Origin: Delphinus delphis
Taxonomy: Eukaryota > Chordata > Mammalia > Artiodactyla > Delphinidae
Assembly: GCF_949987515.2 (NCBI RefSeq)
Contig: NC_082685.1
Span: 25,622,168 to 25,686,167, forward strand
Direction of reading: 5' to 3'
Length of the DNA: 64,000 bases
Both the position numbers and the translations under genes were made by a program. The notes under the pieces were generated by a model. The model made no database searches. It had not been told where the DNA came from and was given only the letters and a program-made list of their open reading frames with translations. Position 1 is the first letter of the stretch, and every line of letters starts with the position of its first letter. Shown here piece by piece: positions 34,320 through 46,260 of this stretch.

Positions 34320-35299
34320 AGCTGTCCCCTTCCCGGGAGGGGACCTGGGCACCTCTGGGACCACCGAATGCAGCTTCCCCATGGGTGACAAGTGGCCACC
34401 TGAACGTCTTGTTTCAGCATCACCATGTTTGGTAAGTCTGCCTTCCTGGCCCCTGGGGGCCTCAGTACCCTCATTCAGGCAATGCTTTCCCCCTCTCCCT
34501 TGTCTCTTTCCCTCTCCTGATAGCTCTCTACCTCTCCTCTCTCTGTCCTCTCCTACTTCTGGCCTATCCTTCCGCGTGGACGTCAGGCAGCTACAGCATC
34601 ACTCCTCTCAGCTTGTGAGACCATGCTCCCTCTGGCCGGCAATGGCTCACCTTGACAGGTGACAAGCAGAGGCGGGAGAGGCTCGTCTCACACCGTGCAA
34701 ATCCTGGTCCAGCGGGCTCTCTCTGCAGGGAGATTTATGAGTGATACAGGCTCAAACCTCATACTGTGTAGTGGCTGGAAGTCCTATTGTCCTGATATTC
34801 TCACCTTTATTTTCCTGCTGTCTCTCTCTTTTTCAGTCTTTTCTGTCCCTCCTCCCTTTATCTCTCCCTTGATCCTTATACCTGCACTCCGGTCCCCTTT
34901 ATCCTGAAAACTTCTTGTTTGTGTCTTTAAGTTTTTGTCATTGGTATCTTTGTTTTATGTAGTTTTGTCTGTCCAATAGCTCCTGCAAGTCTCCGCCGAC
35001 ATTGTGGGCACAGTGGAGCACTTAAGCCTTGAAATACAAACACAGCCCACATCAACCAAGACTCCAGCCTTGGGCTACTTACTGGGATTTTAAAGAAAAA
35101 CAGGCAGTGGGGGTGGGGCGGGGAGAGGAGCTTGCATCTTTCTCCTCTGCCTTTGCAATGTAACTATTCTATCTGAACTCAAGGAGTTTGCATTTCTCTC
35201 CTCTGCTTCTGCAATGTAACTATTCTGCCTGGGCTCTCAGGAACTACCTGATCTATCTGTAGCCCCCCAAATTGAGAAGAGAAAAAAAAAAAGAGGTCT
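34320..35299 (+). other. Proviral leader
   Basis: C/T-rich untranslated leader between the primer site and the first L1 insertion. Short overlapping frames, none with recognisable gag N-terminal sequence. Confidence 0.55.
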
Positions 35300-36090
35300 T
35301 TTAAATTCAAGTGGGGTGGGAATGTAAATTGATACAACCATTATGGAGAACAGTATGGAGGTTCCTTAAAAAACTAAATATAGAACTACCATATGATCCA
35401 GCAAGCCCACTCATGGGCATATATCCAGAGAAAACTGTAATTCAAAAAGATACATGCACCCCAATGCACCACTATTTACAACAGCCAAGACATGGAAGCA
35501 ACCTAAATGTCCATCGACAGAGGAATGGATGAAGAAGATGTGGTACATATATACACAACAGAATATTACTCAGCCATAAAAAAGAATGAAATAATGCCAT
35601 TTGCAGCAACATGGATGGACCTAGAGATTATCATACTGAGTGAAGTAAGTCAGAGAAAGACAAATATCACATGATACCACTTATATGTGGAATCCACAAA
35701 AAAAAAATGATACAAATGAACTTACTTACAAAACAGAAACAGACTCACAGATCTAGAAATCAAATTTATGGTTACCAAAGGGGAAACCTGAAGTGAAGTG
35801 ATAAATTAGGAGATTGGGAGTAACATATACACAATACTATATATAAAATAGATAAACAACAGGATCTACTGTATAGCACAGGGAACTCTACTCAATATGC
35901 TGTAATAACCTATATGGGAAAAGAATCTGAAAAAGAATGGATACATTTATATTGGGTTGGCCAAAATGTTGGGTTTTCCCATAATATATGTATACTTTTC
36001 CCAATATATGTATAACTGATTCACTTTGTTGTACACCTGAAACTAACACAGCATTGTGAATCAACTATACTCCAATACAAATTTTTAAAA
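35300..36090 (+). mobile_element. L1 3' fragment inside the provirus
   Basis: 5'-truncated L1: end of ORF2 ([20 protein letters not shown] relic near 35320) and 3'UTR to an A-rich tail. Of a different, older subfamily from the full-length L1 that follows directly. Confidence 0.8.
35952..36004. mobile_element. Tiny mariner-like relic
   Basis: 53 bp starting TTGGGTTGGCCAAAATGTTG and ending CCCAA between TA dinucleotides (35950-35951, 36005-36006), in the 3'UTR of the L1 fragment. TTGGGTTGGCCAAAA is the terminal sequence of a mariner family known from cetartiodactyls. Confidence 0.65.
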
Positions 36091-37270
36091 AATTTAAAAA
36101 ATGGGACGAGGGGAAGATGGTGGAAGAGTAAGACACGGAGATCACCTTCCTCCCCACAGATACATCAGAAATACATCTACATGTGGAACAACTCCTACAG
36201 AACACCTACTGAATGCTGGCAGAAGGCCTCAGACCTCCCAAAAGGCAAGAAACTCCCCACGTACCTGGGTAGGGAAAAAGAAAAAACAGAGACAAAAGAA
36301 TAGGGACGGGACCTGCACCAGTGGGAGGAAGCTGTGAAGGAGGAAAGGTTTCCACACACTAGGAAGACACTTCGCGGGCAGAGACTGCGGGTGGCGGAGG
36401 GGGGGAGCTTCGGAGCCGCGGAGGAGAGTGCAGCAACAGGCGTGCGGAGGGCAAAGCGGGGAGATTCCCGCACAGAGGATCGGTGCCAACCGCTACTCAC
36501 CAGGCCGAGAGGCTTGTCTGCTCACCTGCTGGGGTGGGCGGGGCTGGGAGCTGAGGCTCGGGCTTTGGTCGAGCGCAGGGAGAGGACTGGGGTTGGCGGC
36601 CTGAACACAGCCTGAAGGGGTTAGTGCACCGCGGATATAGCCGGGAGGGAGCACGGGGAAAAGTCTGGACCTGCCGAAGAGGCAAGAGACTTTTCCGTCC
36701 CTCTTTGTTTCCTGGTGCTCGAGGAGAGGGAATTAAGAGCGCTGCTTAAAGGAGCTCCAGAGACAGGCGCGAGCCGCGGCTAACAGCGCGAACCCCAGAG
36801 ACGGGCGGGAGACGCTAAGGCTGCTGCTGCCGCCACCAAGAAGCCTCTGTGCCAGCACAGGTCACTATCCACACCTTCCTTCCGGGGAGCCTGTGCAGCC
36901 CGCCACTGCCAGGTTCCTGGGATCCAGGGACAACTCCCCCGGGAGGGCGCACGGCGCGCCTCAGGCTGGTGCAACGTCACGCTGGCCTTTGCCGCCGCAG
37001 GTCCGCCCCGCACTCTGTGCCCCTCCGGCCCCCCGGCCTGAGTGAGCCAGAGCCCCCGAATCAGCGGCTCCTTTAACCCCGTCCTGTCCGAGCGAAAAAC
37101 AGACGCCCTCCAGCGACCTACACGCAGAGGCGGGGCCAAATCCAAAGCTGAGCCCTGGGAGCTGTGAGAACAAAGAAGAGAAAGGGAAATCTCTCCCAGC
37201 AGCCTCAGGAGCAGCGGATTAAAGCTCCACAATCAACTTGATGTACCCTGCATCTGTGGAATACCTGAAT

Positions 37271-37810
37271 AGACAACCAATCATCCCAAATTGAGGAGGT
37301 GGACTTTGGGAGCAAGATTTATGATTTTTTCCCCTTTTCCTCTTTTTGTGAGTGTGTATGTGTATGCTTCTGTGTGAGATTTTGTCTGTATAGCTTTGCT
37401 TCCACCATTTGTCCTAGGGTTCTATCCATCCGTTTATTTTTTGTAGTTTTCTTAATAATTAATTTTAATAACTTTATTTTATTTTACCCTTCCTTCCTTC
37501 CTTCCTTCCTTCTTTCCCTCCCTCCCTCCCTCCCTCCTTTAGACAACGAATCATCCCAAATTGAGGAGGTGGACTTTGAGAGCAAGATTTATGATTTTTT
37601 CCCCTTTTTCTCTTTTTGTGAGTGTGTATGTGTATGCTTCTGTGCGAGATTTTGTCTGTATAGCTTTGCTTCCACCATTTGTCCTAAGGTTCTGTCGGTC
37701 CGTTTTTTTGTTTTTTTTTAAATTTTTGTTTCTTAATAATTATTTTTTAATTTAATAACTTTATTATATTTTACTTTATCTTCTTTCTTTCTTTCTTTTT
37801 TCCTTCCTTC
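37271..37810 (+). repeat. 270-bp tandem duplication in the L1 5'UTR
   Basis: AGACAACCAATCATCCCAAA at 37271 recurs as AGACAACGAATCATCCCAAA at 37541, exactly 270 bp later. The similarity continues through the GTGAGTGTGTATGTGTATGC block and CACCATTTGTCCTA to T/C-rich microsatellites (TTCC and CCCT types; 37480-37540 and 37780-37930). The related L1 at 63360-63560 has a single copy. Confidence 0.9.
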
Positions 37811-38474
37811 CTTCCTCCCACTGTCCCTCCCTCCCTCCTTTCTTTCCTTCTTTCCTTGTTTCCTCTTTTCTTTTCTTTCTTCCTTCCTTCCTTCCCTCCT
37901 TTCTTTCTTCTTCCTTCCTTCCTTCCTACTTCTACTAATTCTTTCTCTCTACTACTTCTCTCTTTTATTCTAAGCCCTGTGTATGAAAGGCTCTTAGTGC
38001 TGCAGCCAGGAGTCAGTGCTGTGCATCTGACATGGGAGAGCCAACTTCAGGACACTGGTCCACAAGAGACCCCCCAGCTCCACATAATATCAAATGGCGA
38101 AAAACTCCCAGAGATCTCCATCTGAACACCAACACTGAGCTTCACTCAAGGACCAGCAAGCTACAGTGCTGGACACCCTATGCCAAACAACTAGCAAAAA
38201 AGGAACACAACCCCACCCATTAGCAGAGAGGCTGCCTTTAAAATCATAATAAGTCCACAGACACCCCAAAACACACCACCAGACGTGGACCTGCCTACCA
38301 GAGAGACAAGATCCAGCCTCATCCACCAGAACACAGGCGCTAGTCCCCTCCACCAGGAAGCCTACACAACCCACTGAACCAACCTTAGCCACTGGGGACA
38401 GACACCAAAAACAACGGGAACTACGAACCTGCAGCCTGCAAAAAGGAGATCGCAAACACAGTAAGATAAGCAAA

Positions 38475-39116
38475 ATGAGAAGACAGAAAAACACACAGCG
38501 GATGAAGGAGCAAGATAAAAACCCACCAGACCTAACAAATGAAGAGGAAATAGGCAGTCTACCTGAAAACAAATTCAGAATAATGATAGTAAAGATGATC
38601 CAAAATCTTGGAAATAGAATAGACAAAATGCAAGAAACATTTAACAAGGACCTAGAAGAACTAAAGATGAAACAAACAACGATGAACAACACAATAAATG
38701 AAATGAAAAATACTCTAGATGGGATCAATAGCAGAATAACTGAGGCAGAAAAACGGATAAGTGACCTGGAAGATAAAATAGTGGAAATAACTACTGTAGA
38801 GCAGAATAAAGCAAAAAGAATGAAAAGAACTGAGGACAGTCTCAGAGACCTCTGGGACAACATTAAATGCACCAACATTCGAATTATAGGGGTTCCAGAA
38901 GAAGAAGAGAAAAAGAAAGGGACTGAGAAAATATTTGAAGAGATTATAGTTGAAAAATTCCCTAATATGGGAAAGGAAATAGTTAATCAAGTCCAGGAAG
39001 CACAGAAAGTCCCATACAGGATAAATCCAAGGAGAAATACGCCAAGACACATGTTAATCAAACTGTCAAAAATTAAATACAAAGAAAGCATATTAAAAGC
39101 AGCAAGGGAAAAATAA
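38475..39116 (+). pseudogene. L1 ORF1, frameshifted
   Basis: Starts MRRQKNTQRMKEQDKNPPDL and codes 213 residues: basic N-terminus, coiled coil (about 35-105, rich in heptad Ile/Leu), RNA-recognition motif (NIRIIGVPEEEEKKKG near 140) and the start of the CTD, then a stop at 39114. The CTD text continues in another frame to 39361 (LTADLSSETLQARRVWQDIL). Compared with the minus-strand L1 at 8826-9413, a 7-base deletion just before the stop explains the shift. Family ORF1p is about 300-340 residues. Confidence 0.9.
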
Positions 39117-39419
39117 CACACAAGGGAATCCCCATAAGGTTAACAGCTGATCTTTCATCAGAAACTCTGCAAGCCAGAAGAGTGTGGCAGGACATATTAA
39201 AAGTGATGAAGGAGAAAAACCTGCAACCAAGATTACTCTACCCAGCAAGGATCTCATTCAGATTTGATGGAGAAATTAAAAGCTTTACAGACAAGCAAAA
39301 GCTGAGAGTGTTCAGCACCACCAAACCAGCTTTACAACAAATGCTAAAGGAACTTCTCTAGGCAAGAAACATAAGAGAAGGAAAAGACCTACAATAACGA
39401 ACCCAAAACAATTTAGAAA

Positions 39420-40790
39420 ATGGGAATAGGAACATATATATCGATAATAACCTTAAATGTAAATGGACTAAATGCTCCCACCAAAAGACACAGATTGGCT
39501 GAATGGATACAAAAACAAGACCCATATATATGCTGTCTACAAGAGACGCACTTCAGACCTAGAGACACATACAGACTGAAAGTAAGGGGATGGAAAAAGA
39601 TATTCCATGCAAATGGAAACCAAAAGAAAGCTGGAGTAGCAATTCTCATCAGACAAAATAGACTTTAAAATAAAGACTATTACAAGAGACAAAGAAGGAC
39701 ACTACATAATGATCAACGGATCGATCCAAGAAGAAGATATAACAACTGTAAATATTTATGCACCCAACATGGGAGCACCTCAATACATAATGCAAATACT
39801 AACAGCCATAAAAGGGGAAATCGACAGTAACACATTCATAGTAGGGGACTTTAACACCCCACTTTCACCAATGGACAGATCATCCAAAATGAAAATAAAT
39901 AAGGAAACACAAGCTTTAAATGATACATTAAACAAGACGGACTTAACTGATATTTATAGGACGCTCCATCCAAAAACAACAGAATACACATTTTTCTCAA
40001 GTGGTCATGGAACATTCTCCAGGATAGATCATATCTTGGGTCACAAATCAAGCCTTGATAAATTTAAGAAAATGGAAATTGTATCAAGTATCTTTTCCGA
40101 CCACAACACTATGAGACTAGGATCAATTACAGGAAAAGATCTGTAAAAAATACAAACACATGGAGGCTAAACAATACACTACTTAATAACGAACTGATCA
40201 CTGAAGACATCAAAGAGGAAATCAAAAAATACCTAGAAACAAATGACAATGGAGACACGACGACCCAAAACCTATGGGATGCAGCAAAAGCAGTTCTCAG
40301 GGGGAACTTTATAGCAATACAAGCCCACCTTAAGAAACAGGAAACATCTCGAATAAACAACCTAACCTTGCACCTAAAGCAATTAGAGAAAGAAGAACAA
40401 AGAAACCCCAAAGTTAGCAGAAGGAAAGAAATCATAAAAATCATATCAGAAATAAATGAAAAAGAAATGAAGGAAACGATAGCAAAGATCAATAAAACTA
40501 ATAGCTGGTTCTTTGAGAAGATAAACAAAATTGATAAACCATTAGCCAGACTCATCAAGAAAAAAAGGGAGAAGACTCAAATCAACAGAATTAGAAATGA
40601 AAAAGGAGAAGTAACAACTGACACTGCAGAAATAAAAAAGCTCATGAGAGATTACTACAAGCAACTCCATGCCAATAAAATGGACAACCTGGAAGAAATG
40701 GACAAATTCTTAGAAATGCACAACCTGCCAAGACTGAATCAGGAAGAAATAGAAAATATGAACGGACCAATCACAAGCACTGAAATTGAA
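39420..40790 (+). pseudogene. L1 ORF2 endonuclease and spacer, frameshifted
   Basis: Begins MGIGTYISIITLNVNGLNAP, the AP-like endonuclease N-terminus with catalytic-type Asn (LNVNGLN) and Glu (LQETHF). A shift near 39655 ends the first frame. Endonuclease motifs continue at 39709-40146 ([22 protein letters not shown]), followed by another shift near 40120 and a spacer/Z-region frame at 40368-40796. Confidence 0.88.
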
Positions 40791-40792
40791 CT

Positions 40793-42631
40793 GTGATTAA
40801 AAATCTTCCAACAAACAAAAGCCCAGGACCAGATTGCTTCACAGGCGAATTCTATCAAACATTTAGAGAAGAGCTAACACCTATCCTTCTCAAACTCTTC
40901 CAAAATATAGCAGAGGGAGGAACACTCCCAAACTCATTCTACGAGGCCACCATCACCCTGATACCAAAACCAGACAAGGATGTCACAAAGAAAGAAAAGT
41001 ACAGGCCAGTATCACTGATGAACATAGATGCAAAAATCCTCAACAAAATACTAGCAAACAGAATCCAACAGCACATTAAAAGGATCATACACCATGATCA
41101 AGTGGGGTTTATCCCAGGAAGGCAAGGATTCTTCAATACACCCAAATCAATCAATGTGATAAACCATATTAACAAATTGAAGGGGACAAACCATATGATT
41201 ATCTCAATATATGCAGAGAAAGCTTTCGACAAAATCCAACACCCATTTATGATAAAAACCCTGCAGAAAGTAGGCATAGAGGGAACTTTCCTCAACATAA
41301 TAAAGGCCATATATGACAAACCCACAGCCAACATCATCCTCAATGGTGAAAAACTGAAAGCATTTCCACTAAGATCAGGAACAAGACAAGGTTGCCCACT
41401 CTCACCACTCTTATTCAACATAGTTTTGGAAGTTTTAGCCACAGCAATCAGAGAAGAGAAGGAAATAAAAGGAATCCAAATCGGAAAAGAAGAAGTAAAG
41501 CTGTCACTGTTTGCAGATGACATGATACGATACATAGAGAATCCCAAAGATGCTACCAGAAAACTACTAGAGCTAATCAATGAATCTGGTAAAGTTGCAG
41601 GATACAAAATTAATGCACAGAAATCTCTGGCTTTCCTATACACTAATGATGAAAAATCTGAAAGTGAAATCAAGAAAACACTCCCATTTACCATTGCAAC
41701 AAAAAGAATAAAATATCTAGGAATAAACCTACCTAAGGAGACAAAAGACCTGTATGCAGAAAATTATAAGACACTGATGAAAGAAATTAAAGATGATACA
41801 AATAGATGGAGAGATATACCATGTTCTTGGATTGGAAGAATCAACATTGTGAAAATGACTCTACTACCCAAAGCAATCTACAGATTCAATGCAATCCCTA
41901 TCAAACTACCACTGGCATTTTTCACAGAACAAAACATTTCACAATTTGTATGGAAACACAAAAGACCCCGAATAGCCAAAGCAATCTTGAGAACAAAAAA
42001 CGGAGTTGGAGGAATCAGGCTCCCTGACTTCAGACTATACTACAAAGCTACAGTAATCAAGACAGTATGGTACTGGCACAAAAACAGAACGACAGATCAA
42101 TGGAACAGGATAGAAAGCCCAGAGATAAACCCACGCACATACGGACACCTTATCTTTGATAAAGGAGGCAGGAATGTACCGTGGAGAAAGGACAGCCTCT
42201 TCAATAAGTGGTGCTGGGAAAACTGGACAGGTACACGTAAAAGCATGAGATTAGATCACTCCCTAACACCACACACAAAAATAAGCTCAAAATGGATTAA
42301 AGACCTAAATGTAAGGTCAGAAACTATCAAAGTCTTAGAGGAAAGCATAGGCAGAACGCTCTATGACATAAATCACAGCAAGATCCTTTTTGACCCACCT
42401 CCTAGAGAAATGGAAATAAAAACAAAAATAAACAAATGGGACCTAATGAAACTTCAAAGCTCTTGCACAGCAAAGGAAACCATAAACAAGACCAAAAGAC
42501 AACCCTCAGAATGGGAGAAAATATTTGCAAATGAAGCAACTGACAAAGGATTAATTTCCAAAATTTACAAGCAGCTCATGCAGCTCAATAACAAAAAAAC
42601 AACCCAATCCAAAAATGGGCAAAAGACCTAA
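40793..42631 (+). pseudogene. L1 ORF2 reverse transcriptase and C-terminal part
   Basis: 612-residue open stretch, the longest in the window. RT motifs in order: [15 protein letters not shown] (about 8), LIPKPDKD (56), [19 protein letters not shown] (70), motif A region [14 protein letters not shown] (about 136-149), [14 protein letters not shown] (about 200), FADDM (about 240; both Asp present). In L1s motif A normally reads IDAEKAFDK; here the Asp codon is TAT (41210-41212), giving Tyr, so catalysis should be lost. The start at 40793 is only the first ATG after a shift. A further shift near 42600 separates the C-terminal Cys-rich part (to 43204). Confidence 0.9.
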
Positions 42632-43602
42632 ATAGACATTTCTTCAAAGAAGATATACAGACTGCCAGCAAACAAATGAAAGAATGCTCAACATCATTAA
42701 TCATTAGAGAAATGCAAATCAAAACTACAATGAGATATCATCTCACACCTGTCAGAATGGCCATCATCAAAAAAATCTAGAAACAATAAATGCTGGAGAG
42801 TGTGTGGAGAAAAGGGAACACTCCTGCACTGCTGGTGGGAATGTGAATTGGTACAGACACTATGGAGAACAGTATGGAGGTTCTTTAAAAAACTACAAAT
42901 AGAACTACCATGTGACCCAGCAATCCCACTACTGTGCATATAACCTGAGAAAACCATAATTCAAAAAGAGTCATGTACCAAAATGTTCATTGCAGCGCTA
43001 TTTACAATAGCCCGGAGATGGAAACAACCTAAGTGCCCATCGTCGGATGAATGGATAAGGAAGATGTGGCACATATATACAATGGAATATTACTCAGCCA
43101 TAAAGAGAAATGAAATCGAGCTGTTTGCAATGAGGTGGATAGACCTAGAGTCTGTCATACAGAGTGAAGTAAGTCAGAAAGAGAAAGACAAATGCCGTAT
43201 GTAACACATGTATATGGAATTTAAGAAAAAAAATGTCATGAAGAACCTAGGGGTAAGACAGGAATAAAGACACAGACCTACTGGAGAACGGACCTGAGGA
43301 TATGGGGAGGGGGAAGGGTGAGCTGTGACAAAGTGAGAGAGAGGCATGGACATATATACACTACCAAACGTAAGGTAGATAGCTAGTGGGAAGCAGCCGC
43401 ATAGCGCAGGGATATCAGCTCAGTGCTTTGTGACCGCCTGGAGGGGTGGGATAGGGAGGGTGGGAGGGAGGAAGACGCAAGAGGGAAGAGATATGGGAGC
43501 ATATGTATATGTATAACTGATTCACTTTGTTATAAAGCAGAAACTAACACACCATTGTAAAGCAATTATACCCCAATAAAGATGTTAAAAAAAATTTAAA
43601 AA

Positions 43603-44786
43603 ATACATTCAAATGGGAAAACTATGAGATCTCTGGTTCTGTCTTTATGTAAAAATTAACTTGTCTAGCTTAAGTCTGTGGGTTTAATTAATACAGACCT
43701 ATCTTTAGAGCCATTAACATTAAGTATAATATCAATACTTTTATTGTAGCTAAGGTTACTGGAAGTCAATAAGTGCATATTGTTTCTGTTATAAAATCTG
43801 TCAACAAGTAGAATAACCTGATATAGTTAAACTTTTAAGTAAATATAACTGGGATAAGAGCTTTTTGGTAAACTCTATAGGAATAATTATGTTTTGGAAA
43901 TGTCCATCTAAATAGTCCCTCCAAATTTTGGTAACTTGAAACTAAACTAAGTTGAATGATAGGAATCCACTGAGTATCCAGGCCATTTCAAATAAGATGA
44001 AATATTGGAACATTAATTGCTAAACAGGTCTAAATTTACCTAGTGCTGTCTTCTTGTGAGAGGGAAAGTAAAAATGTTTGGGTTTATTAGACACATGTCT
44101 TGCACCACATTAAGGAAAGCAATTGTGCTTTGGGAAGATACAAGTTTCTAGAGGTTATGGGATATTCCAATCAAGGAATGCTACTGTAAAAGACAGTTCA
44201 TGGTTGTTTAAGGAGAGTAGGATGTGTGTTTTCAGAAAAGAAGGTATGAGGAACGAAAATATATTGTTAAAAGGAAAAAGGTGATTTTGTCCTAGATCTG
44301 GTTATTTCTGAATGGGAAAAGAATAAGGGACAAAATATGGCTACAGAAATTTGCAGTAGATTTGTGGAAAAGGAACAATTGAAAAAGAATCTTGTGTGTG
44401 GTCAGGACTTTCTAAGGTTGGATTAAATTTAATTAGGTAAATGGATTTTATTAAGCGTAGGCTGATGCAAGTCTGGATTTGGTGTCTCTCTCTCATAAGA
44501 GAACAAAGTTTTCCTGGAATGCTGCTTTTGATAACAGATTGTGTGAGTTTCTGTGCCTTTACGTGATCTGTATTTATTTTTGAAATCATTTTCCACCTTA
44601 GCTCAAGAAATAAGTACTGTTTCACAGCAACCTATGATCCTGTCTGACCAGGTGTTTTAAAACTTTTTAAAATTTTTGACAGGCTTCCCAAATATCAAAT
44701 TCTAATTGAAATTCTTTTCACCTCCAGCTAACTTTGGGGTGCTTCAAGGGACCCCTGGAGCATCCCAAAGAGAAATCCTAAACTAA
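43603..44786 (+). other. Proviral sequence between L1 and gag
   Basis: AT-rich, many stops, no recognised domain. By position it is proviral leader or early gag displaced by the L1 insertions, but some could be another old repeat. Confidence 0.45.
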
Positions 44787-46260
44787 TTGGGTTCATTTGA
44801 TATGTTAAATTACATGGGAAACACTGTCCAAACTCACTGTTGCCTGTGTCAGATGGAATCATCAGGCTCTCCCCAATTTTACTGTAGCCACCAAACAGAC
44901 AGAGGAAAGGGTTTTGGGTTCTCCTGCTGCCTAGACTCTCACCTTACTCTCTGTCCAAAAAAAAAAAAAAAAAAAGGAAAAAAAGTCCCCGGGGGGTATA
45001 CTCCCACCTCTAGGCCCTCAGGTCCTGACTCCTGTGGCATTTTCCATTGTGCCCAACTCCAATTCCTCCCGGAGTTCCTTTTTGCACCTCTAGGATCCCC
45101 ATCACTCCAGGCCTTGGCAGCCCAGACACCGTTACGGATTACATATTGGCCACTTCAAGTAGCCCACATTGTAGGCTTTACAGATGCTCCATCTCAAGGA
45201 ATACATGCCAGCATAGGGAAACTTATAGGAACATCCTCTCTTACTTGTCAGCACATCATGGTTATTCTGGCCCACTGTTGCACCCTGGATGAAAAGAAGG
45301 GCATACTAAAAAAGGCCAGGGAACATGCAGATGGCCTACTGGCCACCAATCTACCCCACCACATTTATCAGGTGGGTGGGGATGCAGTCCCAGAACATGA
45401 CCCACACTATGAAGATCGTGTAGGCCAGGCTAGGATGAGACATTAAATTACTTGTCAGTCAGAAGGAATGAAAAGGTGTATGGTGAAGGCTGTAAATTTT
45501 GATAAGGTCTGAGAGGTCACACGAGAGAAAGATGAAAACCCAGCCGTCTTCCTGAGCCGGGTGACAGAGGCATTCAGGAAGTACACCGATACAGACCCTG
45601 AGCCCACAAAAGGAAGGACACTGCTGGCCATGCATTTTATCACCCAGGCTACTCTTGATATCAGGAGAAAATTACAAAAGCTTGAGGCTGGGCCCCAAAC
45701 CCCATTGTCAAACTTGGTGGAGGAGGCCTTCAAGGTCTAAGATAACCGAGACTTAACGGAGGAAGCCAAGAAGGATAAGAGGCTAATAAAGAAAACGCAG
45801 CTTTCGGCTGCTCTGATTCACCCACCACCTCCAGGGGATCCCGGAGGGCCGAGAAGGCTAGACAGACTGCCAAGAAGCCCAAACCATTTTTTTTTTCCTT
45901 AAATTCCATATACATGGACATATACACTACCAAATGTAAAATCGACAGCTAGTGGGAAGCCGCAGCATAGCACAGGGAGATCAGCTCTGTGCTTTGTGAC
46001 CACCTAGAGGGGTGGGATAGGGAGGGTGGGAGGGAGGGAGACGCAAGAGGGAGGAGATATGGGAACATACGTATAACTGATTCACTTTGTTATAAAGCAG
46101 AAACTAACACACCATTGTAAAGCAATTATACTCCAATAAAGAATTAAAAAAAAAAAAATGAAGCCCAAACCAGTGTGCCTTTTGTTGGAAGGAGGGGCAC
46201 TGGAAGGGGGAATGTCCTGAGCGCCCTCCTGTGGGACACTGGAGGGGCAACCCCGACCGG
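44787..46260 (+). pseudogene. Proviral gag remnant
   Basis: Gamma-type gag: Pro-rich segment (about 45000-45090), capsid text in frame to 45446, its C-terminal part in another frame (45530-45740, including a MHR-like stretch), then a nucleocapsid zinc knuckle C-X2-C-X4-H-X4-C (46174-46215). An A-run (44958-44976) and the L1 copy at 45887-46159 lie inside. Several stops; not translatable as a whole. Confidence 0.8.
45874..46172 (+). mobile_element. Short L1 insertion with 5' inversion
   Basis: 13-bp duplication GAAGCCCAAACCA (45874-45886; 46160-46172) flanks about 273 bp. The first 27 bases or so (T-run, CCTTAAATTCCATATAC) are the reverse complement of L1 3'UTR near 43210-43235; the rest (from TGGACATATACACTACC) is sense L1 3'UTR to poly(A). 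This is the twin-priming signature. It interrupts gag just before the zinc knuckle. Confidence 0.9.

Larger units (their letters stand above)
36100..43602 (+). mobile_element. Full-length young L1, defective
   Basis: 7.5 kb: GC-rich 5'UTR (36100-38474) beginning GGGACGAGGGGAAGATGGTG, ORF1 (38475-39361), ORF2 (39420-43205) and 3'UTR with poly(A) signal and A-rich tail. AT-rich identical flanks (AAATTTAAAAAAT) are consistent with a target duplication but ambiguous. Both ORFs carry frameshifts, and the RT has lost an active-site Asp, so it cannot be autonomous now. It inserted directly at the tail of the L1 fragment ending near 36090. Confidence 0.92.

Noticed and set aside
37480..37930. T/C-rich tracts as regulatory or structural elements
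   Set aside because: Simple-sequence expansions inside the L1 5'UTR and its duplicate.
38090..38878. 262-residue minus-strand open frame, hydrophobic
   Set aside because: It is the antisense shadow of L1 ORF1/5'UTR; the same shadow appears at the other L1 copies (for example 9144-9828 and 63738-63971).
40793..42631. 612-residue open frame as a host gene
   Set aside because: It is L1 ORF2 reverse transcriptase in a 7.5-kb element, with frameshifts on both sides and a changed active-site residue.
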